From the NCBI GenBank assembly GCA_964444685.1, contig CAYUIG010000004.1, positions 43,418 to 107,417 of the forward strand: a DNA stretch of 64,000 bases. Reading direction: 5' to 3'. The notes below the pieces were generated by a model. The model was not told the origin of the DNA. It was given only the letters and a program-made list of their open reading frames with translations, and ran no database searches. The position numbers and the translations under genes are program-made. Position 1 is the stretch's first letter, and every line of letters begins with the position of its first letter. This stretch comes from CAYUIG01 sp964444685 (lineage in GTDB: Bacteria > Gemmatimonadota > Gemmatimonadetes > Longimicrobiales > RSA9). This document shows positions 1-8,772 of this stretch, in pieces.

Positions 1-713
1 CGATGATCTACGCATGGGCCGCGCTGAAGGAGGGCGTACCGTTCGCCAACGGCGCACCCAACCTGACCGTGGACTTCCCGGCCATGCAGGAGCTGGCGCG
101 GGAGAACGGCGTGCCGATCGGGGGCAAAGACTTCAAGACGGGCCAGACGATGATGAAGACGATCATCGCGCCGGGCCTGAAGGCGCGCATGCTCGGACTG
201 CACGGCTGGTTCAGCACCAACATCCTCGGCAATCGCGACGGCGCGGTGCTCGACGATCCGGAGTCGTTCAAGACGAAAGAGGAGTCGAAGCTGGGCGTGC
301 TCGAGTACGTGCTGCAGCCGTCCATGTATCCGGACCTGTACGGTGAGATCTATCACAAGGTCCGCATCAACTACTATCCGCCGCGCGGTGACAACAAGGA
401 GGGGTGGGACAACCTCGACATCTTCGGGTGGATGGGCTACCCGATGCAGATCAAGGTGGACTTCCTCTGCCGCGACTCGATCCTCGCCGCACCGATCGTG
501 CTCGACCTGGCGCTGTTCATGGACCTCGCGCAGCGTGCGGGCATGAGCGGTATCCAGGAGTGGCTGTCGTTCTACTTCAAGTCGCCGATGGTGGCACCCG
601 AGCTGTACCCGGAACACGACCTCTTCATCCAGCACATGAAGCTGAAGAACACGCTGCGGCATCTCATGGGTGAGGAAGCGATCACGCATCTCGGGATCGA
701 GTACTACGAGTAG
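1..713 (+). CDS. ino1: myo-inositol-1-phosphate synthase, C-terminal part (cut by window start)
   Basis: This is the last 236 or so residues of an inositol-3-phosphate synthase, the NAD-dependent cytosolic enzyme that isomerises glucose 6-phosphate to inositol 3-phosphate. The stretch GGKDFKTGQT near visible residue 40 and the following FSTNILGNRDG segment are hallmarks of the family's catalytic tetramerisation domain. The N-terminal Rossmann domain lies upstream of the window, so the methionine at base 3 is internal and not the start. The C-terminus (GIEYYE) looks intact. In bacteria the product feeds phosphatidylinositol or compatible-solute synthesis; no other gene of those pathways is visible here. 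Confidence 0.93.
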   Translation, partial: MIYAWAALKEGVPFANGAPNLTVDFPAMQELARENGVPIGGKDFKTGQTMMKTIIAPGLKARMLGLHGWFSTNILGNRDGAVLDDPESFKTKEESKLGVLEYVLQPSMYPDLYGEIYHKVRINYYPPRGDNKEGWDNLDIFGWMGYPMQIKVDFLCRDSILAAPIVLDLALFMDLAQRAGMSGIQEWLSFYFKSPMVAPELYPEHDLFIQHMKLKNTLRHLMGEEAITHLGIEYYE

Positions 714-719
714 CTGAAC

Positions 720-810
720 GGCGGGCGACGTGGTTCGGGCGACCTGTGGCGGGCGACATACGGCGGGCGACGTGAGGCGGGCGACGTGAGGCGGGCGACG
801 TGAGGCGGGT
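720..810. repeat. 14-bp tandem minisatellite
   Basis: Six and a half head-to-tail copies of a 14-bp unit (GGCGGGCGACGTGA in copies 4 to 6) fill almost the whole gap between the inositol-phosphate synthase stop and tmk. The last three full copies (762-775, 776-789, 790-803) are identical; the first three (720-733, 734-747, 748-761) have diverged. The final partial copy supplies the GAGGCGGG that serves as the tmk ribosome-binding site. Confidence 0.9.
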
Positions 811-816
811 TCTTTG

Positions 817-1449
817 ATGCGGGGTTTGTTCATCGTATTCGAAGGGATCGAGGGGTCGGGGAAGACGACGCAGGCGCGGCTGCTGGCGGAGTGGCTGGAG
901 GCGCGCGGCGTCGCGCATGTGGTGACGAGGGAGCCGGGCGGGACGCGGATCGGGGAGCAGGTGCGGTCGCTGCTGCTGGAGCGGGGCGGGCTGGGCCCGG
1001 AAGGAGAGCTGTTCCTGCTGCTGGCGGCGCGTGCGGAGCTGATGCGCGAGGTGGTGTGGCCTTCCCTCGACGCCGGCCATGTGGTGATCGCGGACCGGTA
1101 CTCGCTGTCGACGCTGGCGTACCAGGTGCACGGCCGCGGGCTGCCGGAAGGCGAGGTGCGGCAGGCGGATGCGCTGGCGCGCGGCGGCACGTGGCCGGAT
1201 GCCACGCTGCTGCTGGCGGTTCCGGAGCAGATGAGCGAGGCGCGCCGGTCCCAGCGGACGGCGGACCGGATCGAGGCGGCGGGTCGGGAATTCCATGACC
1301 GGGTGGCCCGGGCATACCGATTGCTCGCCGATAGCGAACCGGGTGTGACGGTGATCGATGGCGCGGCCGAGCCGGCCTCGGTGCACCGCCGGGTACGGGC
1401 GGTTCTGGGGGAGCAATTTCCAGAAACTTTCGGGAGCGGCCCGGGTTAG
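817..1449 (+). CDS. tmk: thymidylate kinase
   Basis: Cytosolic kinase converting dTMP to dTDP with ATP, an essential step of dTTP synthesis. The P-loop EGIEGSGKTT is at the N-terminus, the DR(Y/H) substrate-binding motif appears as ADRYSLSTLAYQ near residue 90, and the lid region RSQRTADRIE lies near residue 145. At 210 residues the length is normal. The ATG at 817 is preferred over the adjoining TTG at 814; GAGGCGGG, part of the upstream minisatellite, sits about eight bases before it. The S41 protease gene follows 34 bases later. Confidence 0.95.
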   Translation: MRGLFIVFEGIEGSGKTTQARLLAEWLEARGVAHVVTREPGGTRIGEQVRSLLLERGGLGPEGELFLLLAARAELMREVVWPSLDAGHVVIADRYSLSTLAYQVHGRGLPEGEVRQADALARGGTWPDATLLLAVPEQMSEARRSQRTADRIEAAGREFHDRVARAYRLLADSEPGVTVIDGAAEPASVHRRVRAVLGEQFPETFGSGPG

Positions 1450-1483
1450 AACCCGGGACCTCGCACCGAGTGCTGGAGGACGG

Positions 1484-3103
1484 ATGAGAGTGAAGCGGAC
1501 GATACTGGCACCCCTGACCGTTGCGGCGATCGCGCTGGCGACGGGCGGCTGGTTCCTGCAGCAGGGAGTGGAGCAGGAGCGGAACGTCTACGCGACTGCG
1601 CAGCTGCTTCAGGAAGTGGTCGACTACGTGTCGCAGGGCTTCGTCGATGAGCACGACGAGGGCGACCTGTACCGCATGGCGATCGACGGCATGCTCCAGG
1701 GTCTGGGCGACCCGCACACGGGGTTCATGCCGGCCGAGGAGTACGAGAACCTGCGCATCCAGACGCAGGGCGAGTACGGCGGCCTGGGCATCTCGATCGC
1801 GAAGCGCAACGGCTGGGTGACCGTGATCACGCCGCTGCCCGGCACGCCCGGCGAGCGGGCGGGGCTGCGCGCGGGTGACCAGATCATCGAGGTCGAGGGC
1901 GAGTCGACGCGTGGCTGGAGCGACGATCAGGCGGTGGCCCGCCTGCGCGGCCCGCGCGGCACTCCGGTGACGATCAAGGTGGCGCGCGTCGGCGCGGAAG
2001 AGCCGATCGCGTTCACGATCGTCCGCGACGAGATCCACATCCTCGCCGTGCCGACGAAGTACATGGTGTCGCCGTCGGTAGGTTACGTCGAGATGAACGT
2101 GTTCAGCGAGAGCTCGACGGACGAGCTGCGCCAGGCGATCCAGGAGCTGCGCCAGCAGGGCGCGCGCGGCATGATCCTCGACATGCGATTGAACTCCGGC
2201 GGGCTGCTGGATCAGGGCGTGTCGGTGTCCGACCTGTTCCTGGATCGCGGCGATCTCGTGGTAGAGACGCGCAGCCGCGTCCGCAACCAGAATCAGAAGC
2301 TGAACGCGGTGGACGGGGACGAGTTCCCGGGCATGCCGGTCGTCGTACTCGTTGGGCCGCAGAGCGCATCGGCTACGGAGATCGTGGCGGGCGCACTCCA
2401 GGACCACGACCGCGCGCTGATCCTGGGGCAGACGTCCTACGGCAAGGGCTCCGTGCAGACGCTCTACCGGCTGCCGGACAACAACTGGCTGAAGCTGACG
2501 ACCGCGCGCTGGTACACGCCGTCGGGCCGGAGCATTCAGGGACCGTACGGCATCGACAACCCGGTTGGGCTGGACACCGAAGGCCTCGAGCCCGGCAGCG
2601 CAAGCCTCGAAGAGGAGCGCGAGCGGCCTGAGTACAAGACGGAGAGCGGCCGCACCGTACTGGGCGGCGGCGGCATCACGCCGGACCTGGTGGTGAGGCC
2701 GGACACGCTCACGGCGTCGGAGCGCACGCTCGTCGAGACGCTCGTGCAGGACCACGCGGCCACGTATCCCGAGGTGCGCTTCCGCTTCGGTGTCGAGTAC
2801 GCCGAGACGCATGCCGACCTGAAGCCGGGCTTCGAGGTGACGAACGACATGCTGGACGCGTTCTATCGCAAGCTCGTCGAAGCGGGCGTGAACGTGGACC
2901 GCGCGCTCTTTGACGCCGGCCGCCGCTGGGTGTCGGCGCAGATCGGCGACGAGATCACGGTATCGAAGTGGGGCGTGGCCGAGGCGAGGAAGCGCGCGAA
3001 CACGCGCGACCCGCAGGTGCGCACCGCGGTGGATCTGCTCCAGCAGGCGCGCACACCGGAGTCGCTGTTCGACGTCGCGGCGGCGAGGACGGCCCGACAG
3101 TAG
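1484..3103 (+). CDS. S41 family C-terminal processing protease with PDZ domain
   Basis: Periplasmic or membrane-anchored tail-specific protease of the CtpA/Prc family. A basic N-terminus and hydrophobic segment (residues 4-22) form a signal or anchor. A PDZ domain spans about 85-165, with GEYGGLGISI at its entry. The S41 catalytic set is complete: Ser296 within SASATE, Lys321 in SYGKGSVQ and Gln325, with the same spacing as the Ser/Lys/Gln set of E. coli Prc. The ATG at 1484 is preceded by GGAGG four bases upstream; a longer reading frame from 1358 would overlap tmk and has no supporting domain. The 539-residue length suits the longer CtpA proteins. Substrate unknown. Confidence 0.93.
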   Translation: MRVKRTILAPLTVAAIALATGGWFLQQGVEQERNVYATAQLLQEVVDYVSQGFVDEHDEGDLYRMAIDGMLQGLGDPHTGFMPAEEYENLRIQTQGEYGGLGISIAKRNGWVTVITPLPGTPGERAGLRAGDQIIEVEGESTRGWSDDQAVARLRGPRGTPVTIKVARVGAEEPIAFTIVRDEIHILAVPTKYMVSPSVGYVEMNVFSESSTDELRQAIQELRQQGARGMILDMRLNSGGLLDQGVSVSDLFLDRGDLVVETRSRVRNQNQKLNAVDGDEFPGMPVVVLVGPQSASATEIVAGALQDHDRALILGQTSYGKGSVQTLYRLPDNNWLKLTTARWYTPSGRSIQGPYGIDNPVGLDTEGLEPGSASLEEERERPEYKTESGRTVLGGGGITPDLVVRPDTLTASERTLVETLVQDHAATYPEVRFRFGVEYAETHADLKPGFEVTNDMLDAFYRKLVEAGVNVDRALFDAGRRWVSAQIGDEITVSKWGVAEARKRANTRDPQVRTAVDLLQQARTPESLFDVAAARTARQ

Positions 3104-3125
3104 CACGCGGGTCGGGCGCGGCGGG

Positions 3126-3953
3126 ATGGACCTCGGCGCGCTGGCCGCGCTGGCGACGGCCGGACTGGCGGTCGGGTTCGTCGCAGGACTGGTAGGAATA
3201 GGAGGAGGGGTACTCATGGTACCCTTCCTCTATTTCTTTTACGGCCATCCCGACTGGAGCGGGACGTTCGTGGCGGAGGCGGTGGAAGTGACGGTCGCGC
3301 ACGCGACCAGCCTCGCGATCATCCTGCCGACCGCCATCGCCGGCGTGGCCGCGTACGCGCGTGCCCGGCTCGTCGAGTGGCGCGCGACGCTGCCGATCGC
3401 TGCGGGATCCCTCGCCGGCGCGGCGCTCGGTGCCTTGCTCGCGCCCATGCTGCCCGGTGACGCTCTGCGTCTCGGCTTCGGAATCTTCCTGATCGCAACC
3501 GGTGTGCAGCTGCTTCGCCCGCAGGCCGCGCGCCCGCCGCAGCCGCTGCACACGCCGCTCCTGCCACTGGTCGCCGCCGGTATCGGCGTCGGCGTGTTCT
3601 CCGCGCTGCTCGGTGTCGGCGGCGGCCTCATGTCCATTCCCGTGCTGCTGCACGTCGTGCATCTCGACATCCGCAAGCTGGCCGCGACCTCGCTCGGCAT
3701 CGTCTGCTTTGCCGCGGCCGCCGGAACACTGACGTACGCGCTGAGCGGTGCCGTTCAGGGCACGCCGCCCGGCAGTGCGGGATACATCGACGTGGCGACG
3801 GCGCTGCCTCTCGCCGCCGGCGCACTCGTGGCCGCGCCGCTCGGCGCGAAGGCGAACCAGCGCGTCGGTCGCGCGGCGCTGCGTCGCATCTTCGGGATCA
3901 CGTTCCTCGTGCTGGGTGCGCGGCTCATCATCGTCGCGCTGCCGCTGGGGTGA
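3126..3953 (+). CDS. TSUP family permease (TauE/SafE type)
   Basis: Inner-membrane transporter of the sulfite exporter TauE/SafE superfamily. The 275 residues form two related halves, each opening with a glycine signature: GLVGIGGGVLMVPFL near residue 20 and LLGVGGGLMSIPVLL near residue 160. About eight hydrophobic helices are visible. The family carries small anions or sulfonates (sulfite, sulfoacetate and similar), but nothing here fixes the substrate. The ATG at 3126 gives a start just ahead of the first helix. The stop overlaps the next permease start in a GTGA, so the two transporters are translationally coupled. Confidence 0.87.
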   Translation: MDLGALAALATAGLAVGFVAGLVGIGGGVLMVPFLYFFYGHPDWSGTFVAEAVEVTVAHATSLAIILPTAIAGVAAYARARLVEWRATLPIAAGSLAGAALGALLAPMLPGDALRLGFGIFLIATGVQLLRPQAARPPQPLHTPLLPLVAAGIGVGVFSALLGVGGGLMSIPVLLHVVHLDIRKLAATSLGIVCFAAAAGTLTYALSGAVQGTPPGSAGYIDVATALPLAAGALVAAPLGAKANQRVGRAALRRIFGITFLVLGARLIIVALPLG

Positions 3954-4879
3954 GCCGGGCCGGGGAGCGGCCGCCCGTACCGCCCGCGCTCGCCCTCGTG
4001 GTCGCGGTGGCGGCCATGAGCTGGGCGGGCCCGCTGATCCGCTTCACGTCGGCGCCTGCGGAGGCCGTGGCCGCGTGGCGCCTCACACTCTCGGTCGCGC
4101 TGATCGGCGCGATCGTGGCCGTGCGGCCGCAGTCGCGCGCCGCACTCGCCGCCCTCCGTGGGCGTGCGCTGCTCGCCATCGCGGCGGGCGTGCTCCTCGC
4201 CGCACATTTCTGGAGCTGGATCGCATCGCTCCGCCTCACCACCGTGTCCAGCTCGGTCGTGCTGGTGTCCACCATGCCGCTGTTCGTCGGCGTGCTGGGT
4301 GCCACACTGCTGAAGGAGTCGCCCGGGCGGCGCGGGTGGCTCGGCATTGCGGTCGCGATTGCGGGCGCCGTGCTGATCGGCTGGGGCGATTTCCGCATCG
4401 GCGGGCGCGCACTCCTGGGAGACGCGCTGGCAGTGGCGGGAGCGGTGTTCGCGGCCGGATACTACGTGATTGGTCGCCGGCTCCGCGCCGGGCTCGACCT
4501 GTGGGCGTACACGCTGGTCGTGTACGGCATCGCGGCGGTTGTGCTCATGGGCGTCGTCGTCGGTGGCCCTGCCACCGTGGGCGGCCACGCGCCGCGCGAC
4601 TGGCTCGTCTTCGCTGCACTGGCCGCGGGGCCGATGATGCTGGGGCACACGGGTGTGAACTACGCACTCCGCTACGTGCCGGCGTACCTTGCGAACCTCG
4701 TGCTCGTGGGCGAGCCGATCGGCGCGACGCTGATCGCATGGCTGCTGCCGTCGATCGCGGAAACGCCGGGCGCACGCACGCTCGCGGGTGCCGTGCTGAT
4801 CCTGACCGGCATCGCGATGGGCGCAGCGCGAAATGATGTCGGCGCATCGCGCCATGGACCGGAACGAAAGAACGTCTAG
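3950..4879 (+). CDS. EamA/DMT family transporter
   Basis: Drug/metabolite-transporter superfamily protein with about ten predicted membrane helices arranged as two EamA repeats (roughly residues 12-140 and 155-295). Signature stretches include ALRLTTVSSSVVLVSTMPLF near residue 90 and a second-half counterpart around YLANLVLVGEPIGATLIAW. The GTG at 3950 overlaps the preceding TSUP stop by four bases, giving coupled expression. Family members export amino acids, nucleobases or other small metabolites; the sequence alone does not say which. The length of 309 residues is typical. Confidence 0.87.
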   Translation: MSRAGERPPVPPALALVVAVAAMSWAGPLIRFTSAPAEAVAAWRLTLSVALIGAIVAVRPQSRAALAALRGRALLAIAAGVLLAAHFWSWIASLRLTTVSSSVVLVSTMPLFVGVLGATLLKESPGRRGWLGIAVAIAGAVLIGWGDFRIGGRALLGDALAVAGAVFAAGYYVIGRRLRAGLDLWAYTLVVYGIAAVVLMGVVVGGPATVGGHAPRDWLVFAALAAGPMMLGHTGVNYALRYVPAYLANLVLVGEPIGATLIAWLLPSIAETPGARTLAGAVLILTGIAMGAARNDVGASRHGPERKNV

Positions 4880-4891
4880 ACTGGAGGCGGT

Positions 4892-5893
4892 TTGAGCGCG
4901 TGTGTGGAAGTGCTGCGCGGCGGAGTGGTGGAGTCGCGGCACAGGGTGAGTGTGGCGGTGATGGACGCCGAGGGCGGTGCGCGCGCGCACGCGGGTGATC
5001 CCGGGCTGGTCGTATTCGCACGGTCTGTCGCGAAGCCGTTCCAGGCCATGCCGCTGGTCGAGGACGGTGTGCTGGATGCGAACGAGTTCGGCGCGCGCGA
5101 GCTCGCGATCTGCTGCGGATCACACAGCGGCGAGCCGCGGCACGTGGACATCGTGCGCGGCATGCTCCGTACGCTCGGCTTCGAGGAGCGGCACCTCGCG
5201 TGCGGAGCGCACGCGCCCATGCACGAAGAGTCCGCGCGTGCACTGCGGGCGTCGGGGCGCGAGCCGGGTGCGGTGCACAACAACTGCTCGGGCAAGCACG
5301 CGGGCATGCTCGCGCTCGCGCGCCATCACGGCTGGCCCCCCGTCGGCTACGAGCAGGCGGAGCACGAGGTGCAGCAGCGGATGCTGGCCGAGATCGCGCG
5401 CTGGACCGGCGTGCCGGCGGAATCGATTCCAACGGCCGTGGACGGTTGCGGCGTGGAGACCTACGCGCTTCCGCTCGACCGGCTCGCCCACGCGTACGCG
5501 CGGCTGGGTGCGGAAGCACGGCGCACGGATGGTGCGGCGCGACGGGTCGTGCGCGCGATGCTCGACCATCCCGAGTACGTGGCGGGAAGCCAGCGCCTGT
5601 GCACCGAGCTCATGCGTGCGACGGGCGGGCGCATCGTGATCAAGGTGGGCGCCGAAGGCGTGTACTGCGCGGGCATTCCGGGTGCAGAGCTGGGCGTCGC
5701 GATCAAGGTCGAGGACGGAGCCACGCGCGCGTCGGAACCCGCGATCATCGCGGTGCTGCGTGCACTCCACCTGCTGTCCGACGATGAGGTGGCCGGTCTT
5801 GCACGCTGGGCGGAGCCGGACCTGTTCAACACGCGCGGCGAGCGCGTCGGTTCGATCCGGCCCGCGATTGCGCTGGAGGCCGCGGCCCGATGA
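4892..5893 (+). CDS. asparaginase (thermolabile L-asparaginase II family)
   Basis: Resembles the Rhizobium etli type of L-asparaginase (PF06089), structurally unrelated to E. coli AnsA/AnsB and expected to hydrolyse L-asparagine to aspartate and ammonia. Conserved blocks seen are FARSVAKPFQAMPLVEDG near residue 45, ICCGSHSGEPRH near 75, HNNCSGKHAGML near 130 and VDGCGVETYALPL near 185. These carry the Ser-Lys pair and cysteines characteristic of the family. A TTG at 4892 is the best start, with GGAGGCGG immediately upstream. The stop overlaps the next gene in an ATGA. Length 333 residues, as expected. Confidence 0.88.
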   Translation: MSACVEVLRGGVVESRHRVSVAVMDAEGGARAHAGDPGLVVFARSVAKPFQAMPLVEDGVLDANEFGARELAICCGSHSGEPRHVDIVRGMLRTLGFEERHLACGAHAPMHEESARALRASGREPGAVHNNCSGKHAGMLALARHHGWPPVGYEQAEHEVQQRMLAEIARWTGVPAESIPTAVDGCGVETYALPLDRLAHAYARLGAEARRTDGAARRVVRAMLDHPEYVAGSQRLCTELMRATGGRIVIKVGAEGVYCAGIPGAELGVAIKVEDGATRASEPAIIAVLRALHLLSDDEVAGLARWAEPDLFNTRGERVGSIRPAIALEAAAR

Positions 5894-6501
5894 ACGCGGC
5901 GGTGCGCGCGCTTGTGCGTGTGTCGGGTGCGATCGGCGCGCGCTGGCCCGAAGCGGAACTGCGGCCACTGCTCGTCGAGGCGAAAACGCACGCGCCCGCG
6001 CTGGAAGTGGAGGAGGCGCTCGTGCAGAGCTACCTCTTCGTCGGGTATCCGGGCGCGCTCCGTGCACTGGCCGTATGGCGTGAGGTCGCGGGTCCAGCCG
6101 TGGGTACGGAGCCCGAGTCCGACCCGTCGACCTGGCCCGAACGCGGCGAAACCGTGTGCCGCGAGGTGTACGGCCACGCCTACGATCGGCTGCGCGAGAA
6201 CATCCGCGCGCTGCATCCCGGCCTGGGCGAGTGGATGTTGACAGAGGGCTACGGCAAGGTGCTGGGACGTTCGGGCCTTGCTCTGCGCGTGCGCGAGCTG
6301 TGCATTGCGGCGCTGCTCGCTGCGCAGGGAGCGACGGAGCAGCTGTACTCGCATCTGCGCGGCGCGTTGCGCGTCGGTGCGAGCGCGGAGGATGTATCGG
6401 AAATGCTCGAGACTGTGACGGCCATGCTGGATGAAGAGCGCAGCGCGGCGGCGCGCGAGGTGTGGGCCGCGGTGCGCGCACGCGCAGAGAGTGCAGGCTG
6501 A
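5890..6501 (+). CDS. carboxymuconolactone decarboxylase-like protein
   Basis: A 203-residue protein of the CMD/AhpD-like fold. The segment RVRELCIAALLAAQGATEQLYSHLRGALRVGA (residues 135-167) matches the gamma-carboxymuconolactone decarboxylase core helix. The CxxC pair that makes AhpD a peroxidase-linked disulfide reductase is absent; there is a lone Cys in RELCIAAL. No other protocatechuate-pathway gene is nearby, so a decarboxylase role is doubtful and only the fold is supported. The ATG overlaps the asparaginase stop (ATGA) and the stop shares one base with the obgE start (TGATG), placing it in a coupled asparaginase-CMD-obgE-dprA run. Confidence 0.78.
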   Translation: MNAAVRALVRVSGAIGARWPEAELRPLLVEAKTHAPALEVEEALVQSYLFVGYPGALRALAVWREVAGPAVGTEPESDPSTWPERGETVCREVYGHAYDRLRENIRALHPGLGEWMLTEGYGKVLGRSGLALRVRELCIAALLAAQGATEQLYSHLRGALRVGASAEDVSEMLETVTAMLDEERSAAAREVWAAVRARAESAG

Positions 6502-7529
6502 TGTTCGTCGATCATGCCGTCATCCACGTCATCGCCGGCACGGGCGGTTCCGGTGCGGAAGCGTTCCGGCGCGAGATGGGTGTGCCGTTCGGCGGGCCAT
6601 CGGGCGGTGATGGCGGCCGCGGCGGCAGCGTGCGACTGCGCGCGGATGCGCAGCTCTCCACGCTCCTCGACTACCGCTATCAGCAGCACTACCGCGCGGA
6701 GCGCGGCCAGCACGGGCAGGGGAAGAACCGTACGGGGCGCGACGGCGAAGATCTCATCCTGCGCGTGCCCGTCGGTACGCTGGTGCGGGACGCGGACTCC
6801 GGTGAGGTGCTGGGTGAGCTGCTCGAGGATGGCGACGAGCTCGTCGCAGCGCGCGGCGGGCGCGGCGGCCGGGGCAATGCGGCGTTCGCTACGTCCACGA
6901 ACCAGGCACCGCGTCGCTGGGAGCCCGGTGAAGAGGGTGAGGAGCGGCGGATCGCACTCGAGCTGAAGCTCATTGCGGATGTCGGACTCGTCGGCCAGCC
7001 GAACGCGGGGAAGTCGACACTGCTCGCGTCCGTGTCGGCCGCGACGCCGAAGATCGCGGATTACCCGTTCACGACACTCGCACCCAACCTCGGCGTCGTG
7101 GATGTCGGAGACCATCGCAGCTTCGTGATGGCGGACATTCCCGGCATCATCGAGGGCGCACACGAAGGGCGTGGCCTCGGCCTGCGCTTCCTGAGACACA
7201 TCGAGCGCACGCGCACGCTCGCGCTGCTCATTCCGATCGATGCGGAGGACCCGCAGGCCGAGTATGCGCTGCTGCGGTCGGAGCTGGCCGCGTACTCCGA
7301 AGAGCTGATGACGAAGCCGCACTGCGTCGTGCTCACGAAGGCGGACCTGCTGCCGCCCGATGCCGTGCCGCCCGCGATCGACGCGCCCGAAGCGTGGGGC
7401 CGGTACGTGATCTCGGCCGCGACGCGCCGGGGCCTTGCCGAGCTGATCGAAGCGCTCTGGTCGCACGCGCGCGCGGCGGCCGAAGCGGAAAACGAGGACG
7501 CAGGAGAGCCGGAGCCCTACCGGCCGTGA
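6501..7529 (+). CDS. obgE: GTPase Obg/CgtA
   Basis: Essential ribosome-associated GTPase acting in 50S assembly and stress response. The glycine-rich Obg fold fills residues 1-157 (repeated GG motifs such as FGGPSGGDGGRGG), followed by the G domain with G1 GQPNAGKST at residues 165-173, the switch region around DYPFTTLAPNLG, G3 DIPGIIEGAHEG and G4 TKAD. It ends after the G domain at 342 residues and lacks the extra OCT domain of Firmicute Obg. The ATG at 6501 shares one base with the previous stop. No rplU or rpmA genes lie upstream, unlike the common bacterial arrangement. Confidence 0.96.
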   Translation: MFVDHAVIHVIAGTGGSGAEAFRREMGVPFGGPSGGDGGRGGSVRLRADAQLSTLLDYRYQQHYRAERGQHGQGKNRTGRDGEDLILRVPVGTLVRDADSGEVLGELLEDGDELVAARGGRGGRGNAAFATSTNQAPRRWEPGEEGEERRIALELKLIADVGLVGQPNAGKSTLLASVSAATPKIADYPFTTLAPNLGVVDVGDHRSFVMADIPGIIEGAHEGRGLGLRFLRHIERTRTLALLIPIDAEDPQAEYALLRSELAAYSEELMTKPHCVVLTKADLLPPDAVPPAIDAPEAWGRYVISAATRRGLAELIEALWSHARAAAEAENEDAGEPEPYRP

Positions 7530-8638
7530 ACGCACGGCTTCGCGACGCACTCATGCTGCGCTGTCTGCCCGGCGTGGGCGACGTGACATGGCGCCGCGTC
7601 GTCGAGCAGTACGGCAGTGTTGCGGATGCGCTCGAGAACGCCGACAGAAAAGACCTCGGCGAAGATGCCGTAGCGGCACTTTACGACGGCCGGGCCGAGC
7701 GGCGGACCGATGCGGCGCTGCGCAGCATCGAGGAGCTCGGCATCCAGGTCCTGTTCGACGACCATCCACTCTATCCGGCGTCGCTGCGCGAGGCCGCGGA
7801 TGCCGGCGTGCTCGAGGCGCATCTGCGCGTCGCGCCCGTCATGCTCTTTGCGCGCGGTGACGTGGAGCTGCTCCGCCGCAGCTGGATCGCGGTGGTCGGC
7901 ACGCGGCGCATGACGGAGTACGGCGAGAACGTGACGCATCGCTTCGCGCGGTTTCTCTCGCGTTGCGGTGAGGTGGTGGCGAGCGGACTCGCGCGCGGGA
8001 TCGATGCGGCGGCGCACCAAGCCGCGCTCGCGGCCGGCGGCGCCACCGCGGCCGTGACGGGCTGCGGCGTGGACGTGGCGTATCCGCCGGAGCACGTGGT
8101 GCTTCAGGATCGCATTGCCGATCGCGGCCTCGTGCTCTCGGCGCTGCCGCCCGGGGCACCGCCGACGAAACATCAATTCCTGCATCGCAACGCGATTCTC
8201 GCAGCGCTCTGCCGCGGTGTGCTGGTCGTGGAGGCACCGGCGACGAGCGGCGCGCTGAGCACGGCGAGCTGCGTGCGCGTTCTCGGCGGCGAGGTCGCTG
8301 CGATTCCGGGTGCCATCGGCCGTCCCGCTAGTGAGGGCACGAACGCGCTGATCCGCGACGGCGCGACGATCGCGCTCGAGGAGCAGGACCTCGTGACGGC
8401 GTTTGGCCTCAGCTCGCCTGGGCCGGCGCCCGCGGCGATGCAGGGCACGCTCAGGCCGCGCGTGCCCGAGGGGCCGGGCCGGCCGCTGTGGGAGCTGCTG
8501 GGCGAGGGCTCGCGGCACGTGGACGATCTGTCGGGCGCGGCCGGGCTCGATACGGGCCGCACGCTGGCGTTGCTGCTGGAGCTCGAGCTGGACGGCCGGA
8601 TTCGCCAGCTCCCGGGCCTCCGTTTCGCGCGCATCTGA
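7526..8638 (+). CDS. dprA: DNA-processing protein DprA
   Basis: Cytosolic single-strand DNA binder that loads RecA during natural transformation. A SAM/HhH-like N-terminal region (1-75) precedes the Rossmann-like core (about 80-300) with GTRRMTEYGEN, SGLARGIDAAAH and the EAPATSGALSTA stretch. A C-terminal winged-helix segment follows (about 320-370). The GTG at 7526 overlaps the obgE stop (GTGA). At 370 residues the protein is complete. It is the only competence-related gene visible in the window. The arginine-rich reading frame upstream of 7526 is the obgE sequence in another frame and was excluded. Confidence 0.95.
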   Translation: MNARLRDALMLRCLPGVGDVTWRRVVEQYGSVADALENADRKDLGEDAVAALYDGRAERRTDAALRSIEELGIQVLFDDHPLYPASLREAADAGVLEAHLRVAPVMLFARGDVELLRRSWIAVVGTRRMTEYGENVTHRFARFLSRCGEVVASGLARGIDAAAHQAALAAGGATAAVTGCGVDVAYPPEHVVLQDRIADRGLVLSALPPGAPPTKHQFLHRNAILAALCRGVLVVEAPATSGALSTASCVRVLGGEVAAIPGAIGRPASEGTNALIRDGATIALEEQDLVTAFGLSSPGPAPAAMQGTLRPRVPEGPGRPLWELLGEGSRHVDDLSGAAGLDTGRTLALLLELELDGRIRQLPGLRFARI

Positions 8639-8772
8639 TCGTGCTTTCGTCGCGGGCGCGCGCACCGTATCTTGGATGGACCACCACGCATTCCTGACAC
8701 CGGCTGAAGCGCCGGGCCGGGCCGGCACGCAGAACGTGTCCGGTCGGTCGCTGCATCGAGTGAGATTTCCGC

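Noticed and set aside
830..3217. 795-residue minus-strand open frame over tmk and the S41 protease
   Set aside because: Arg/His/Ala-rich antisense shadow of two well-conserved plus-strand genes; no domain recognisable.
5890..6501. AhpD alkylhydroperoxidase assignment
   Set aside because: The CxxC active-site pair of AhpD is missing; only the CMD-like fold is supported.
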